From JBCCGR01 sp039029195 (GTDB lineage Bacteria > Pseudomonadota > Alphaproteobacteria > Rhizobiales > Rhizobiaceae): a stretch of DNA of 64,000 nt. A program made the translations under genes and the position numbers. Positions 16,938 to 24,737 of the stretch are shown in pieces. The DNA is taken from assembly GCA_039029195.1 (NCBI GenBank), contig JBCCGR010000023.1, positions 12,344-76,343 on the forward strand. The letters run 5' to 3'. The stretch's first letter is position 1. Every line of letters starts with the position of its first letter. Under the pieces are notes generated by a model. That model was not told the DNA's origin and did no database searches. It saw only the letters and a program-made list of their open reading frames with translations.

Positions 16938-17387
16938 TCAACTGGCCCGCAACTCTTCACGCACCTGCATCAGAATTTTACCAAGCTTGTTGAGCCCCTG
17001 CCCATCCGGCCCGCAGCCCCAGTATGAATCCATGGGCGCGTTTTCCACGATCATCGCTTCTCCCGTGCCAAGGAGAAGGTTGCGCGGCACTTCGTGGGTC
17101 TGGAATTTCTTGCGCACGGCCTCAAGCATGATCGTGTCCTTCACGCTTTCCCAGTCGTCCCGCAGCGGAAGCTTCCGTGTCATGCCTAGTGCTTTTGCGT
17201 CCCTCGGCTTGTTGCTGAGGCGAATTTTCTCCTGATAGCCACTGTCGTGAAATTTCATCGCCTGAAAGTAGTGCTCCACTGTGCGCCACCACTGACCCTC
17301 CATCTCCACACCATAGGGCGCGAAGTTAGAAAACTCCGAATGGTCGTCTGTCTGGGCGTAGAAGTAGATTGTGTCGGTGTAAGTCAT
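16938..17387 (-). CDS. NADAR family protein (YbiA-like)
   Basis: NADAR (NAD and ADP-ribose) domain protein, related to YbiA/RibX, which hydrolyse the N-glycosidic bond of riboflavin intermediates or ADP-ribosylated substrates. Recognisable motifs are FSNFAPYGVEMEGQWWRTVEHYFQA (split across strands, with the family WxTVEHYFQA core), ALGMTRKLPLRDDW, and the C-terminal APMDSYWGCGPDGQGLNKLG. The ATG at 17387 begins right at the domain; in-frame starts exist up to 17474 but would add 29 residues of non-domain sequence. Divergent from the DUF4304 gene. Likely a damage-control or ADP-ribose enzyme; exact substrate unknown. Confidence 0.88.
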   Translation of the reverse strand: MTYTDTIYFYAQTDDHSEFSNFAPYGVEMEGQWWRTVEHYFQAMKFHDSGYQEKIRLSNKPRDAKALGMTRKLPLRDDWESVKDTIMLEAVRKKFQTHEVPRNLLLGTGEAMIVENAPMDSYWGCGPDGQGLNKLGKILMQVREELRAS

Positions 17388-17508
17388 GGTGCTGTGCGTG
17401 TTGAAGCGGACGATTTGTGCAATCTGATAATCGGCGGCTGAACACGCCCTGAACGTCCGGTTCATGCTGTGCATTCACAGAAACCTGCTGGCAAGGTATC
17501 GTGTGATC

Positions 17509-17985
17509 ATGTTCGGGAAACGAGTTTACCAGAACGAAGAACAAGAGGCTGGCGCTGACCGCAAGGCGATGGAAGCTGCCCTGAAAGAGCACTGCATCCC
17601 TTTGCTTCGAAAGAGCGGTTTCAGAGGGTCATTTCCCAACTTTCATCGCGATGTCGAAGGCTTTGTGTCGCTGGTCAATTTTCAGTTCTATTCAGCGGGT
17701 GGCAGCTTCTGCGTGACCATCAGCTTCGCTGATCCGCAACGCAAAAACGTTTACATTGATCCCGACACGCCTCCGAACAAGCTCAAAGTCAGTCAGACGA
17801 CGGATCAGCACCGGTTGGGTGCAGCGGGCGATGGAGACCGCTGGTTCTGCTTCGGAAAAACCAGCGATGGAGACGTTCGTGGCGGGATATTGCCTGCAAG
17901 CCGCATTGCGCAGGCTTGCAAGAACCTATTGGCCACTGATGCGAAAGCCTGGTGGGACCAAAAGCGAGCCGAGACCCAATTCTGA
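17509..17985 (+). CDS. DUF4304 domain protein
   Basis: Hypothetical protein of 158 residues. The arrangement fits DUF4304: KEHCIPLLRKSGFRGSFPNFHR at the start, then a beta-rich stretch on FVSLVNFQFYSAGGSFCVTISF, and WFCFGKTSDGD further on. The ATG at 17509 is preferred over one at 17464 because the latter overlaps the divergent NADAR gene's upstream region. No signal or membrane segment. DUF4304 proteins are often found beside immunity or polymorphic-toxin genes, but no toxin is visible here. Function unknown. Confidence 0.65.
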   Translation: MFGKRVYQNEEQEAGADRKAMEAALKEHCIPLLRKSGFRGSFPNFHRDVEGFVSLVNFQFYSAGGSFCVTISFADPQRKNVYIDPDTPPNKLKVSQTTDQHRLGAAGDGDRWFCFGKTSDGDVRGGILPASRIAQACKNLLATDAKAWWDQKRAETQF

Positions 17986-17996
17986 ATTCAATCAAA

Positions 17997-18016
17997 AATC
18001 CATCTTTGGATGGATT
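17997..18016 (-). terminator. Terminator-like hairpin for the LuxR-type gene
   Basis: AATCCATC (17997-18004), TTTG loop, GATGGATT (18009-18016). Read on the minus strand, the stem is followed by TTTTGATT, giving a modest Rho-independent terminator 27 bp after the LuxR-type gene's stop. It sits between convergent genes. Confidence 0.5.
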
Positions 18017-18042
18017 GTGGCGTTACGACCGTGCGGCCTAAG

Positions 18043-18441
18043 CTAACCATTGCGCCGAGCCGCGGACACAAGCGCGGTTCTGCTCTTGAGATCAAGTCGA
18101 GCAAGGATCGCATGAACATGATCTTTTGCGGTGGAGAGTGAAATGCCCAGTTGCTCTGCGATCTCCCGATTGGAAAAACCGTCAATGATGAGACCTGCCA
18201 CATCTTTCTGCCGTTTGGTGAGCGGGGCGAGCAGTTGCCCGAAGGTGGGTTGATCCATGACAGTGATGAGCGGAGCGCCAATCGCATTGCTGGCCTCAAG
18301 GTCAAGGTTCATGTGTAGTCCTGGCCGGGAGACCTTGATCAAGGGTTCCAGCACACCGGCCGGAATCGGGCGCGGTGCGTCTTCATTTGCCGACCGCACG
18401 GCATGTTTCAGAGCCAAAAGTACCGATTGATCGATCGCCAT
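18043..18441 (-). CDS. Small LuxR-family HTH transcriptional regulator
   Basis: DNA-binding regulator of 132 residues with a C-terminal LuxR/GerE helix-turn-helix (LTKRQKDVAGLIIDGFSNREIAEQLGISLSTAKDHVHAILARL). The N-terminal ~60 residues are too short for a receiver or autoinducer domain and resemble the truncated sensor part of the LuxR proteins with a preceding IGAPLITVMDQ segment. It is divergent from the SnoaL-like gene with only 14 bp between start codons, so any promoter lies inside one of the genes or the two are co-regulated by the same site. Target unknown; the adjacent SnoaL/DUF1801 pair is the obvious candidate. Confidence 0.82.
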   Translation of the reverse strand: MAIDQSVLLALKHAVRSANEDAPRPIPAGVLEPLIKVSRPGLHMNLDLEASNAIGAPLITVMDQPTFGQLLAPLTKRQKDVAGLIIDGFSNREIAEQLGISLSTAKDHVHAILARLDLKSRTALVSAARRNG

Positions 18442-18455
18442 TGAGGAACCAAATC

Positions 18456-18815
18456 ATGAGTCAAATGCCGCTTGAAGTGACCAATTTTTTTCTCGCAATG
18501 CAAGCCGGGCCTCATGGGCTTGACCTGCTTGCAAAAATGTTCGCCGAGGACGCGACCTACACAGAACCATTTTCCGGCCAGGCCGAACCGCACCGCGGAC
18601 GCGAGGCGATTGTCGCGGCCTTTGATGCCAGCCGCTCCGACGCATTTGATGATGCGGTGATCAATCTGGGTTCTGTTGATGTGGATGGCGAAACGCTTAC
18701 GGTGGCGTGGACGTGCATATCGCAGGCAATTCCCGGCGGTCGTGGCAGCGGCAAGAACGTCTTTCACCTGAAAGACGGCCTCATCACCTCCCTTGTCACC
18801 ACCCTCGACATGTGA
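18456..18815 (+). CDS. SnoaL/NTF2-like domain protein
   Basis: Single-domain NTF2-fold protein of 119 residues, of the SnoaL-like type used as small-molecule isomerases, hydrolases or binding proteins. The fold is suggested by the opening helices (VTNFFLAMQAGPHGLDLLAKMFAED), the ATYTEPF strand, and HRGREAIVAAF, then alternating strands to the end. The ATG at 18456 has GAGGA eight bases upstream. It directly abuts the divergent LuxR-type regulator and is followed five bases later by a DUF1801 gene, suggesting a two-gene operon. Substrate unknown. Confidence 0.78.
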   Translation: MSQMPLEVTNFFLAMQAGPHGLDLLAKMFAEDATYTEPFSGQAEPHRGREAIVAAFDASRSDAFDDAVINLGSVDVDGETLTVAWTCISQAIPGGRGSGKNVFHLKDGLITSLVTTLDM

Positions 18816-18820
18816 CGATC

Positions 18821-19180
18821 ATGCCAAGCAACGAGGTCGACGACTGGCTTGAGGCCTATGACAATCCTATGAAGCCTGTGGTGGCCGAGATGCGGCGCAT
18901 CATTCTTGTCGCCGACCCGCGTATCGGTGAAACGATCAAATGGCAGGCGCCGACTTTCACATACAAGGGCAACATCGCCAGCTTCTTCCCGCGCTCCAAA
19001 AAACACGCCTCTTTGATGTTCCACAAAGGGGCGTTTATTCCCGGTGATTTCGCACATCTGGAAGGCGATGGAAAAGAGGCGAGAAGTTTCAAGGTCGCCA
19101 ACCTCGCAGAGCTTGAAGACAAGGCCGAAGAATTGCAGGCAATCTGCATTTCCTGGTGTGATTGGCGGGATGGAACCTAG
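18821..19180 (+). CDS. DUF1801 domain protein
   Basis: Small cytoplasmic protein, 119 residues, of the DUF1801 / YdhG-like family (similar fold to frataxin-like iron-binding proteins). Supporting segments are VAEMRRIILVADPRIGETIKWQAPTF, in which IKWQAPTF is the family signature, then KHASLMFHKGAF and the C-terminal helix. The ATG at 18821 lies five bases after the SnoaL-like gene's stop, indicating co-transcription. No signal peptide. Function unknown; stress-related roles are usually assumed. Confidence 0.82.
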   Translation: MPSNEVDDWLEAYDNPMKPVVAEMRRIILVADPRIGETIKWQAPTFTYKGNIASFFPRSKKHASLMFHKGAFIPGDFAHLEGDGKEARSFKVANLAELEDKAEELQAICISWCDWRDGT

Positions 19181-19308
19181 TCGCTTCCCGCTGTGGGCGA
19201 CACCAACACCCTGAATTCAAAGGCGAGTCCAACCCCTCCTCTTTGGTCAATTGCGCGCTTTCGTCTAAGCTGCGAGTTCAACCCTCTAGCTGCACGGAGA
19301 CCACGCCA

Positions 19309-20208
19309 ATGACCCAAACAAAAATGAACTTGTTCGCCAAGGGGCTGTTGGCGGTTTCTTTGCTGTTTTCTGTTTCGGCCTACGCTGCGGAAGAGAAGAT
19401 CACCTTCCAGGTTGATGGTCAGAATGTTGTCGGCACGCTTGAAACACCGGAGGCAAGCCTGAACCCGTCGGTGGTCCTCATGCTGCACGGCTTTACCGGT
19501 TCGCGCGACGAGCTTCCGGTCAAAGACACCGACGAAGGCGTGTTCTCGCGCACGGCACGTTTGCTTGCAGAAGCGGGAGTTGCCAGTCTGCGCATCGATT
19601 TTCGCGGGTCTGGCGAAAGTGAAGGCAAGTGGGAAGACACCACATTTGCCGGCCAGACCAAAGACGCCATCGCAGCAATTGACTGGCTGAAGGCGCGTGA
19701 CGGGGTGGATAGTTCCTCCATCGCCATTCTGGGCTGGAGCCAGGGAGGGCTTGTTGCTGCACACACCGCTGCCGCCAGATCCGACGTAAAGTCTGTGACG
19801 CTGTGGGCACCGGTGGTCAATCCGCTGCGCACCTATGTTGGTCTGCTGAGCGAAGAAACCTTCAAAAAGGCGCTCGCGAGTGACCCTGACACGGTGATTG
19901 ACGCCAAATTGCCATGGGGCGCGGAAACCAAGCTTAAGGCCCGGTTTTATCAGGATTTTGCCCGCACCAGCTCTGTGGCTGCGATTACCGGATATTCCGG
20001 CCCCCTGCTGGTGATTGTGGGCACCAAGGATACACTCGTCTCTCCGCAACCGGGATCAGGCCAGGTGCTTTTGAAGTACCATGAGGGCGAAGAAAAACTG
20101 GCCGTTTTCGACACCGACCATGTATGGGATGCGTTCTCCGGCCCGAAAACAATCGATGATAAAATGGTTCCGACAACGCTGGAGTGGCTGCAGGCACATT
20201 TCAAATAG
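19309..20208 (+). CDS. Exported alpha/beta hydrolase
   Basis: Predicted periplasmic serine hydrolase of 299 residues. The ATG at 19309 has GGAGA nine bases upstream and begins a signal peptide (KGLLAVSLLFSVSAYA with likely cleavage after AYA). The catalytic triad is visible: nucleophile Ser in GWSQGG, Asp in VGTKDTLV, and His in DTDHVWD; the oxyanion loop is MLHGFTGSRDE. The order and lengths resemble dienelactone-hydrolase/acyl-esterase-like peptidase S15/S9 relatives. Substrate unknown. Single gene between DUF1801 and the DGPF protein. Confidence 0.85.
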   Translation: MTQTKMNLFAKGLLAVSLLFSVSAYAAEEKITFQVDGQNVVGTLETPEASLNPSVVLMLHGFTGSRDELPVKDTDEGVFSRTARLLAEAGVASLRIDFRGSGESEGKWEDTTFAGQTKDAIAAIDWLKARDGVDSSSIAILGWSQGGLVAAHTAAARSDVKSVTLWAPVVNPLRTYVGLLSEETFKKALASDPDTVIDAKLPWGAETKLKARFYQDFARTSSVAAITGYSGPLLVIVGTKDTLVSPQPGSGQVLLKYHEGEEKLAVFDTDHVWDAFSGPKTIDDKMVPTTLEWLQAHFK

Positions 20209-20389
20209 GCACCGGTTGAACACAGCCTGGAACCGGCAAAACAGGTGGTCAAAGACGCTCGTCGATGCACGGTGAACCAGCAGCCCTTTTTGACTTCGAG
20301 AAGATTTTTTTCGGGCAATGTCCTTTCAGCGTGCGATGGTTCGTCATGGGTGTGAAAGCAGCTTAGCTTTCGACAAATGGAGAACGAAA

Positions 20390-20734
20390 ATGCGCTACAC
20401 TTTTTTGACTTATTCACGGCCCGAAGATTTTGCCAACGTTCCACCCGAAGAGCTGGGTCAACTCAAAGGCCTGTTTGGAGCCTATATCGGCTCCCTGAAG
20501 GAGGCTGGCATTCTGGAGGCAACAGACTGGCTGCAACCAGTCAGCGCGGCGACCACCGTCTCTGATGGTGGCAACCGCATACAGGACGGTCCCTTCGCGG
20601 AATCCAAAGAGACTTTGGGTGGCTACATGACGATTGAAGTGCCGGATCTGGACACGGCCATTTCCTGGGCGAAAAAGTGCCCGATGGCGAAGTATGGCGC
20701 TGTGGAAATCCGCCCAACGGCCATGGAGGGCTAA
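20390..20734 (+). CDS. DGPF/YCII-related protein linked to an ECF sigma factor
   Basis: Small protein (114 residues) of the YCII/DGPF domain family. The name-giving motif is present as QDGPFAESKETLGGY, and the C-terminal MAKYGAVEIRPT is typical. The ATG at 20390 has GGAGA upstream. Its TAA stop overlaps the ATG of the next gene (TAATG), so translation is coupled to the sigma factor. In ECF42-type systems DGPF proteins are conserved partners of the sigma factor; whether they act as regulators or as the stress-responsive output is, as far as I know, not settled. Confidence 0.88.
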   Translation: MRYTFLTYSRPEDFANVPPEELGQLKGLFGAYIGSLKEAGILEATDWLQPVSAATTVSDGGNRIQDGPFAESKETLGGYMTIEVPDLDTAISWAKKCPMAKYGAVEIRPTAMEG

Positions 20735-21927
20735 TGAGTGTCGATGCGCGCATGACCAACGTCATGCGCGCCTCATACGGTCGGTTGCTGGCCATTTTGT
20801 TGACCCGCTCGCGCGACATTCTTCTTGCCGAAGATGCCCTGTCGGATGCTTTTGCCAAGGCATTGATCCATTGGCCGAAGGAAATGCCGAAGAACCCGGA
20901 AGCCTGGTTGCTGACCGTCGCCCGCAACCGCCTGACGGATATCGCACGACGCGACAATCGGATTGAATTCACCGACGACGTACCGGAAGTCCGCGAAGAG
21001 GACAAATCCCAAATCGACGACTTTCCGGATGAACGTCTCAAATTGATGTTCGTATGCGCCCATCCCGCAATTGATGCCCGGATACACACGCCGCTCATGC
21101 TTCAGACCGTTCTGGGCCTTGAGGCAGAAACCATCGCTCAGGCATTTCTGTTACCCCACGCGACCATGGCGAAGCGCCTGGTCCGTGCGAAGCGCAAGAT
21201 CAGGGATGCAGCCATTGCATTCCAGATCCCTGAGCAGGATGAGATGGCGCCACGCGTTTCCTCGGTTTTGGAGGCCATATACGGCGCATTTTCACGCGAC
21301 TGGCTGGGCGCCGGTGCACTTGCCGAGGAAGCGCTTTATCTGGCGTCGCTGATGGTCGATCTGATGCCCAACGACGCGGAGGTTCTGGGCCTTGCCGCCC
21401 TGATTGCCTACACCATGTCACGGGAAAATGCGCGTGTGCAGGACGGCGTGTTTGTTCCACTTGACGAACAGGACGCCTCTCTCTGGGATCGCGATCTGCT
21501 CCATGTTGCAAAAGGTTATCTGGAACGGGCGCAGGCCATGAACACAGTAGGCCGCTTTCAGCTGGAGGCTGCCATTCAGGCCGTTCATGCGGATCGTTTT
21601 TTCACAGGCGTGATTGATTGGCGGGCGCTTGTGCAACTTCATCTTGGCCTGTCGCGTGTTGCACCAACAATCGGAGCCAGCGTTGGCTACGCGGCGGCTC
21701 TTGGCAAGGCCATTGGTGCGCAAGATGGTCTGAAAGCGCTTTATGCCATTGAAGCCAAAGTCCGAGCTACATTTGGCCCCGCAGAGGCCACGAGAGCCTA
21801 TCTGTTAAGTGAGCTGGGGGAGTTTCAGGAAGCTGCTCTGGCCTATGACCGGGCGATCTCCCTGACTGTCGAACCACCCCTGCGGGAGTATCTGCAGACC
21901 AAACGAGCTGAGCTTGAGAGGAAGTGA
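20734..21927 (+). CDS. ECF42-type RNA polymerase sigma factor with C-terminal extension
   Basis: Extracytoplasmic-function-like sigma factor of 397 residues, far longer than a plain ECF sigma (~180). Region 2 is seen in RSRDILLAEDALSDAFAKALIHWP and NPEAWLLTVARNRLTDIARR, region 4 in MLQTVLGLEAETIAQAFLLPHATMAKRLVRAKRKI. The remaining ~210 residues are a helical, TPR-like extension (repeated AxxxYLxxxxAMN-type helices; AALAYDRAI near the end). This architecture with an adjacent DGPF gene defines ECF42. No anti-sigma gene is present, so activity is presumably controlled by the extension or by expression. Starts at the overlapped ATG, 20734. Confidence 0.9.
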   Translation: MSVDARMTNVMRASYGRLLAILLTRSRDILLAEDALSDAFAKALIHWPKEMPKNPEAWLLTVARNRLTDIARRDNRIEFTDDVPEVREEDKSQIDDFPDERLKLMFVCAHPAIDARIHTPLMLQTVLGLEAETIAQAFLLPHATMAKRLVRAKRKIRDAAIAFQIPEQDEMAPRVSSVLEAIYGAFSRDWLGAGALAEEALYLASLMVDLMPNDAEVLGLAALIAYTMSRENARVQDGVFVPLDEQDASLWDRDLLHVAKGYLERAQAMNTVGRFQLEAAIQAVHADRFFTGVIDWRALVQLHLGLSRVAPTIGASVGYAAALGKAIGAQDGLKALYAIEAKVRATFGPAEATRAYLLSELGEFQEAALAYDRAISLTVEPPLREYLQTKRAELERK

Positions 21928-22035
21928 AATACACTTCCATGCTGATCGCAAAACATTCTCGCGTCGAAACCAATTGCAGCCATCGGCGAGCTGAAAAGAA
22001 CATGAAGACAGCAGATCAGTTGGACGAGACTGTAA

Positions 22036-22530
22036 TTACGCTCCGCCACGCCCTCTGATAGATCGGATGAATTGACTAAGGAGCATCAGCAGGATGATGG
22101 CGACGCTCACGACAAGGAGCGTGAACTTCGGACCCGTTAGAAACGATTTGAGATCGAGCAAATCCGCGCTCTTCGTCAAAGCCAGCAGTTGAACAATATT
22201 TTCAAAGAGGTCGAACCCAATTGCGAGAAGCGGCAGCACCGCCAGCCAATTTCGCCATGCACCCGCGAGTCTGTAGAGAACGCCCGACAGGAAAATCCCG
22301 TAGGCAAACGGGTACAACATGTCGATGGTTGCGGTTCCAATGATGTGAATGCGCGTTTCGGCAGGCGAAAGGCCGCGCAGTCGCTCTCTTGCCTCTGATC
22401 CGAACAAATAGGCGTCCAGCATCGGTTCATTTCCAATGCCAAGGAACACCCAACCAAACGCCACTGACAAAACCGCAACAGCAAGCAACGAGATAACAAT
22501 CGTTCGTGTTTGGGCAAAGAAGTCGAGCAT
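22036..22530 (-). CDS. Hypothetical integral membrane protein
   Basis: Unrecognised membrane protein of about 164 residues with four hydrophobic helices: roughly 11-35, 70-90 (DMLYPFAYGIFLSGVLYRLAG), 95-115 and 135-155 (FTLLVVSVAIILLMLLSQF). A loop with RLRGLSPAETRIHIIGT lies between helices 1 and 2. The ATG at 22530 has AGGA seven bases upstream; in-frame starts at 22554 and 22557 are less well placed. It follows another unknown four-helix protein (22677-23231) on the same strand and may be co-transcribed with it. No function can be suggested. Confidence 0.6.
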   Translation of the reverse strand: MLDFFAQTRTIVISLLAVAVLSVAFGWVFLGIGNEPMLDAYLFGSEARERLRGLSPAETRIHIIGTATIDMLYPFAYGIFLSGVLYRLAGAWRNWLAVLPLLAIGFDLFENIVQLLALTKSADLLDLKSFLTGPKFTLLVVSVAIILLMLLSQFIRSIRGRGGA

Positions 22531-22676
22531 TGAATTTTCCTGCTTGGAACGCATCACTGTTCAAGGAAACGCATGTGCACTCCAAGCACTTTGATTTGCC
22601 GGTGTTCCATATCCTTTTGATAATTCCATCAAAAGGGGAACGGCTCCAGAGGCTGGTGGCCCAAGACCCACAAGTC

Positions 22677-23231
22677 TCACTGAAAGCGCTGCCGCATCTT
22701 CTGCGATCGCAGCAAATAGGCCGAGAAGCAAAAATAGGCGAAGAATTCCGCGACCATGGGAATGTAGCGGGTATGGCCACCGCCAAACGCCTCAAAATCA
22801 ACGGTTTCGATAAAGCAAAGCGTCGCCATGACGGCATACATGGTCACGGTGACAAATGGTGTTGGCGGCCAGCGCCTGATATATCCGATGATAAAGACTG
22901 AACCCGCAATCAAGATCGACAAGAAGTGGAGAAACTGCAGTCCAGGTGGAAACTTCTCATTCTGAAGTCTGAACATTGCCGACGGAACAAAATACTCGAT
23001 CAGTCCCGCCGCGCCCCATATGGCCAGGATTGCCGAAATCGTCAGGAGCAATGCGGGCATCAGGCGATCGGCATGGTTCATTACAAGAGCCTCAAACGGT
23101 TTTGCTAGAAGATAATAGGCGGCCAGTTTAATGCCATCTATGAAGGACCCCAACGGTAAATCATTTTGGAGCGGTTCGTTTCGATCCGCAGTACGGAGCG
23201 ATGCAGACCGAAATAAAGGAACAAATTTCAT
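22677..23231 (-). CDS. Hypothetical integral membrane protein
   Basis: Unrecognised protein of about 184 residues with an N-terminal cytoplasmic stretch, then about four membrane helices (LMPALLLTISAILAIWGAAGLIEY, FLHFLSILIAGSVFIIGYI, FVTVTMYAVMATLCFIE, and MVAEFFAYFCFSAYLL). The ATG at 23231 is a guess; its upstream region is AT-rich without an obvious ribosome-binding site, and a TTG at 23270 is also open. The downstream neighbour is another unknown membrane protein. It is divergent from rplM. The last ~10 residues are basic (RSQKMRQRFQ). Confidence 0.55.
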   Translation of the reverse strand: MKFVPLFRSASLRTADRNEPLQNDLPLGSFIDGIKLAAYYLLAKPFEALVMNHADRLMPALLLTISAILAIWGAAGLIEYFVPSAMFRLQNEKFPPGLQFLHFLSILIAGSVFIIGYIRRWPPTPFVTVTMYAVMATLCFIETVDFEAFGGGHTRYIPMVAEFFAYFCFSAYLLRSQKMRQRFQ

Positions 23232-23293
23232 TGGTACAATAATACCTATTTTATAACTCTTTGTTCCCAAACATTTTTCTCAAAACAAACCGC

Positions 23294-23322
23294 TTGACCA
23301 CGCCCGATTTCCGCTCTAAACA
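23294..23322 (+). promoter_or_regulatory. Candidate sigma70-type promoter for rplM-rpsI
   Basis: TTGACC (23294-23299), 17-bp spacer, TAAACA (23317-23322), about 110 bp upstream of rplM. The long leader contains a small hairpin (GTCCGG at 23335-23340 with CCGGAC at 23347-23352). Prediction by eye only. Confidence 0.35.
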
Positions 23323-23433
23323 CCCGCCCGAACAGTCCGGCAATGTCCGGACCGGTTTGTTTTGGCGATGCGGTGGGCAACCACGGAAAACGCCAGCACG
23401 GCCGCAGAAATCATTCAAATATGGAACCAACCC

Positions 23434-23895
23434 ATGTCGACCTTCACGCAAAAACCAGCGGAAGTTGAAAAGAAATGGATCCTGATCGATGCCGAAGGCC
23501 TCGTTCCTGGTCGTCTTGCTTCGCTGGTCGCAAACCGCCTTCGCGGCAAACACAAGGCCACCTTCACCCCGCATGTGGATGATGGCGACAATGTCATCAT
23601 CATCAATGCTGACAAGGTGTCCTTCACCGGCAAAAAATACACCGACAAGAAATACTACTGGCACACCGGCTACCCGGGCGGCATCAAGGAGCGCACCGCG
23701 CGCGCCATTCTGGAAGGCCGTTTCCCCGAGCGTGTTATGCAGAAGGCTGTTGAGCGCATGATGCCCGGTGGTCCCCTCTCCCGCCGCCAGATGAAAAATC
23801 TTTATGTTTATGCCGGTTCCGAGCACAAGCACGACGCTCAGAAACCGGAAGTGCTCGACGTTGCAGCGCTGAACAAGAAAAACAAGCGAGGCTGA
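23434..23895 (+). CDS. rplM: 50S ribosomal protein L13
   Basis: Large-subunit ribosomal protein L13, an early assembly protein binding 23S rRNA. The 153-residue form starting at 23434 (MSTFTQKPAEVEKKWILID) has the normal alphaproteobacterial length; an upstream in-frame start at 23362 would add 24 unrelated residues. Conserved features are GRLASLVANRLRGKHK, the YTDKKYYWHTGYPGG core and VERMMPGGPLSRRQMKNLYVY. rpsI follows after 4 bp, the nearly universal rplM-rpsI operon. A candidate promoter lies at 23294-23322. Confidence 0.98.
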   Translation: MSTFTQKPAEVEKKWILIDAEGLVPGRLASLVANRLRGKHKATFTPHVDDGDNVIIINADKVSFTGKKYTDKKYYWHTGYPGGIKERTARAILEGRFPERVMQKAVERMMPGGPLSRRQMKNLYVYAGSEHKHDAQKPEVLDVAALNKKNKRG

Positions 23896-23899
23896 CGCA

Positions 23900-24400
23900 A
23901 TGGCTGATTTGAATTCCCTCGAAGAGCTGGGCAGCGCGCTGGAAGGTGCAGAAGCCGCCGCTCCTGTTGAAGCCGCACCTGACGCGCCGGTTTACGAGCG
24001 CAAGGTTGACGAACTCGGCCGCTCCTATGCCACCGGCAAACGAAAAGACGCTGTCGCCCGCGTGTGGGTGAAGGCCGGCTCCGGCAAAATCATCATCAAC
24101 AAGCGCGAGTTCAGCGACTATTTTGCCCGCCCGGTGCTGCAGATGGTTCTGAAACAGCCGCTGGCTGCCACCGATCGCGGCACACAGGTTGATATCGTGG
24201 CAACGGTTGCTGGTGGTGGCCTTTCCGGTCAGGCCGGTGCGGTGCGCCACGGCATTTCCAAGGCGCTGGTAAATTTTGAACCTGAACTGCGCGGTGTTTT
24301 GAAGCGTGGTGGTTTCCTCACCCGCGACTCCCGCGTTGTGGAACGCAAGAAGTATGGCCGCCGCAAGGCTCGCCGTTCGTTCCAGTTCTCCAAACGTTAA
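23900..24400 (+). CDS. rpsI: 30S ribosomal protein S9
   Basis: Small-subunit ribosomal protein S9, whose C-terminal tail reaches the P-site tRNA. The N-terminal ~40 residues are Ala/Glu-rich and non-conserved, as in other alphaproteobacteria; the core starts at YATGKRKDAVARVWVK and includes GGGLSGQAGAVRHGISKAL and RDSRVVERKKYGRRKARR. The tail ends SKR after RRSFQF, the conserved tRNA-contacting end. Full length at 166 residues. Four bases after rplM; followed by a strong terminator at 24439-24468. Confidence 0.98.
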   Translation: MADLNSLEELGSALEGAEAAAPVEAAPDAPVYERKVDELGRSYATGKRKDAVARVWVKAGSGKIIINKREFSDYFARPVLQMVLKQPLAATDRGTQVDIVATVAGGGLSGQAGAVRHGISKALVNFEPELRGVLKRGGFLTRDSRVVERKKYGRRKARRSFQFSKR

Positions 24401-24438
24401 GGCCCGAATTACTGCCCCTACTGTGGGGCCGGACATTC

Positions 24439-24468
24439 AAAAGGCGGGCCGCAGGGTCCGCCTTTTTT
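24439..24468 (+). terminator. Rho-independent terminator of rplM-rpsI
   Basis: AAAAGGCGGGCC, GCAG loop, GGTCCGCCTTTTTT: a GC-rich stem with a mismatch, followed by six T, 38 bp after the rpsI stop. Confidence 0.88.
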
Positions 24469-24566
24469 GGTTTGGAGGTTTGGAACAACGATTGTCTGCC
24501 GCAATTGGTGGCTTTGAGCTCCAAAAGGTGACTGACCAAGGATTGAAGAACAAATTTGGCTATCAA

Positions 24567-24687
24567 TTTCCCTCCCCTTTTCAAAGGGGAGGGTGGCATT
24601 ACGAAGTCATGACGGGTGGGGATTGCTAAGACGTTCGCCCCCACCCGTCCACATTCGTGGACACCCTCCCCCGCTGGGGGAGGGAAA
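24567..24687. repeat. Composite palindromic repeat, copy A (121 bp)
   Basis: Bounded by TTTCCCTCCCC... and ...GGGAGGGAAA. The left end is a hairpin (CCCTCCCC/GGGGAGGG around TTTTCAAA), the right end another (CCCTCCCCC/GGGGGAGGG), with inner arms ACGGGTGGGG and CCCCACCCGT. It aligns almost end-to-end with 52027-52148 in the opposite orientation and shares its design with 61464-61632. It fills much of the 337-bp gap between rpsI and speB, which otherwise holds only the terminator. Confidence 0.8.
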
Positions 24688-24737
24688 CAACAGAGCCATT
24701 TGACGACGCAATCGAAACCAACAATCGAGAATACCCA

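Noticed and set aside
17509..17985. DUF4304 gene as an immunity protein of a toxin system
   Set aside because: The family occurs beside polymorphic toxins elsewhere, but no toxin or secretion gene is present here.
19177..20049. 290-codon open frame on the minus strand
   Set aside because: Antisense shadow of the exported alpha/beta hydrolase with its catalytic triad.
23735..24436. 233-codon open frame on the minus strand
   Set aside because: Antisense to rpsI and the end of rplM.
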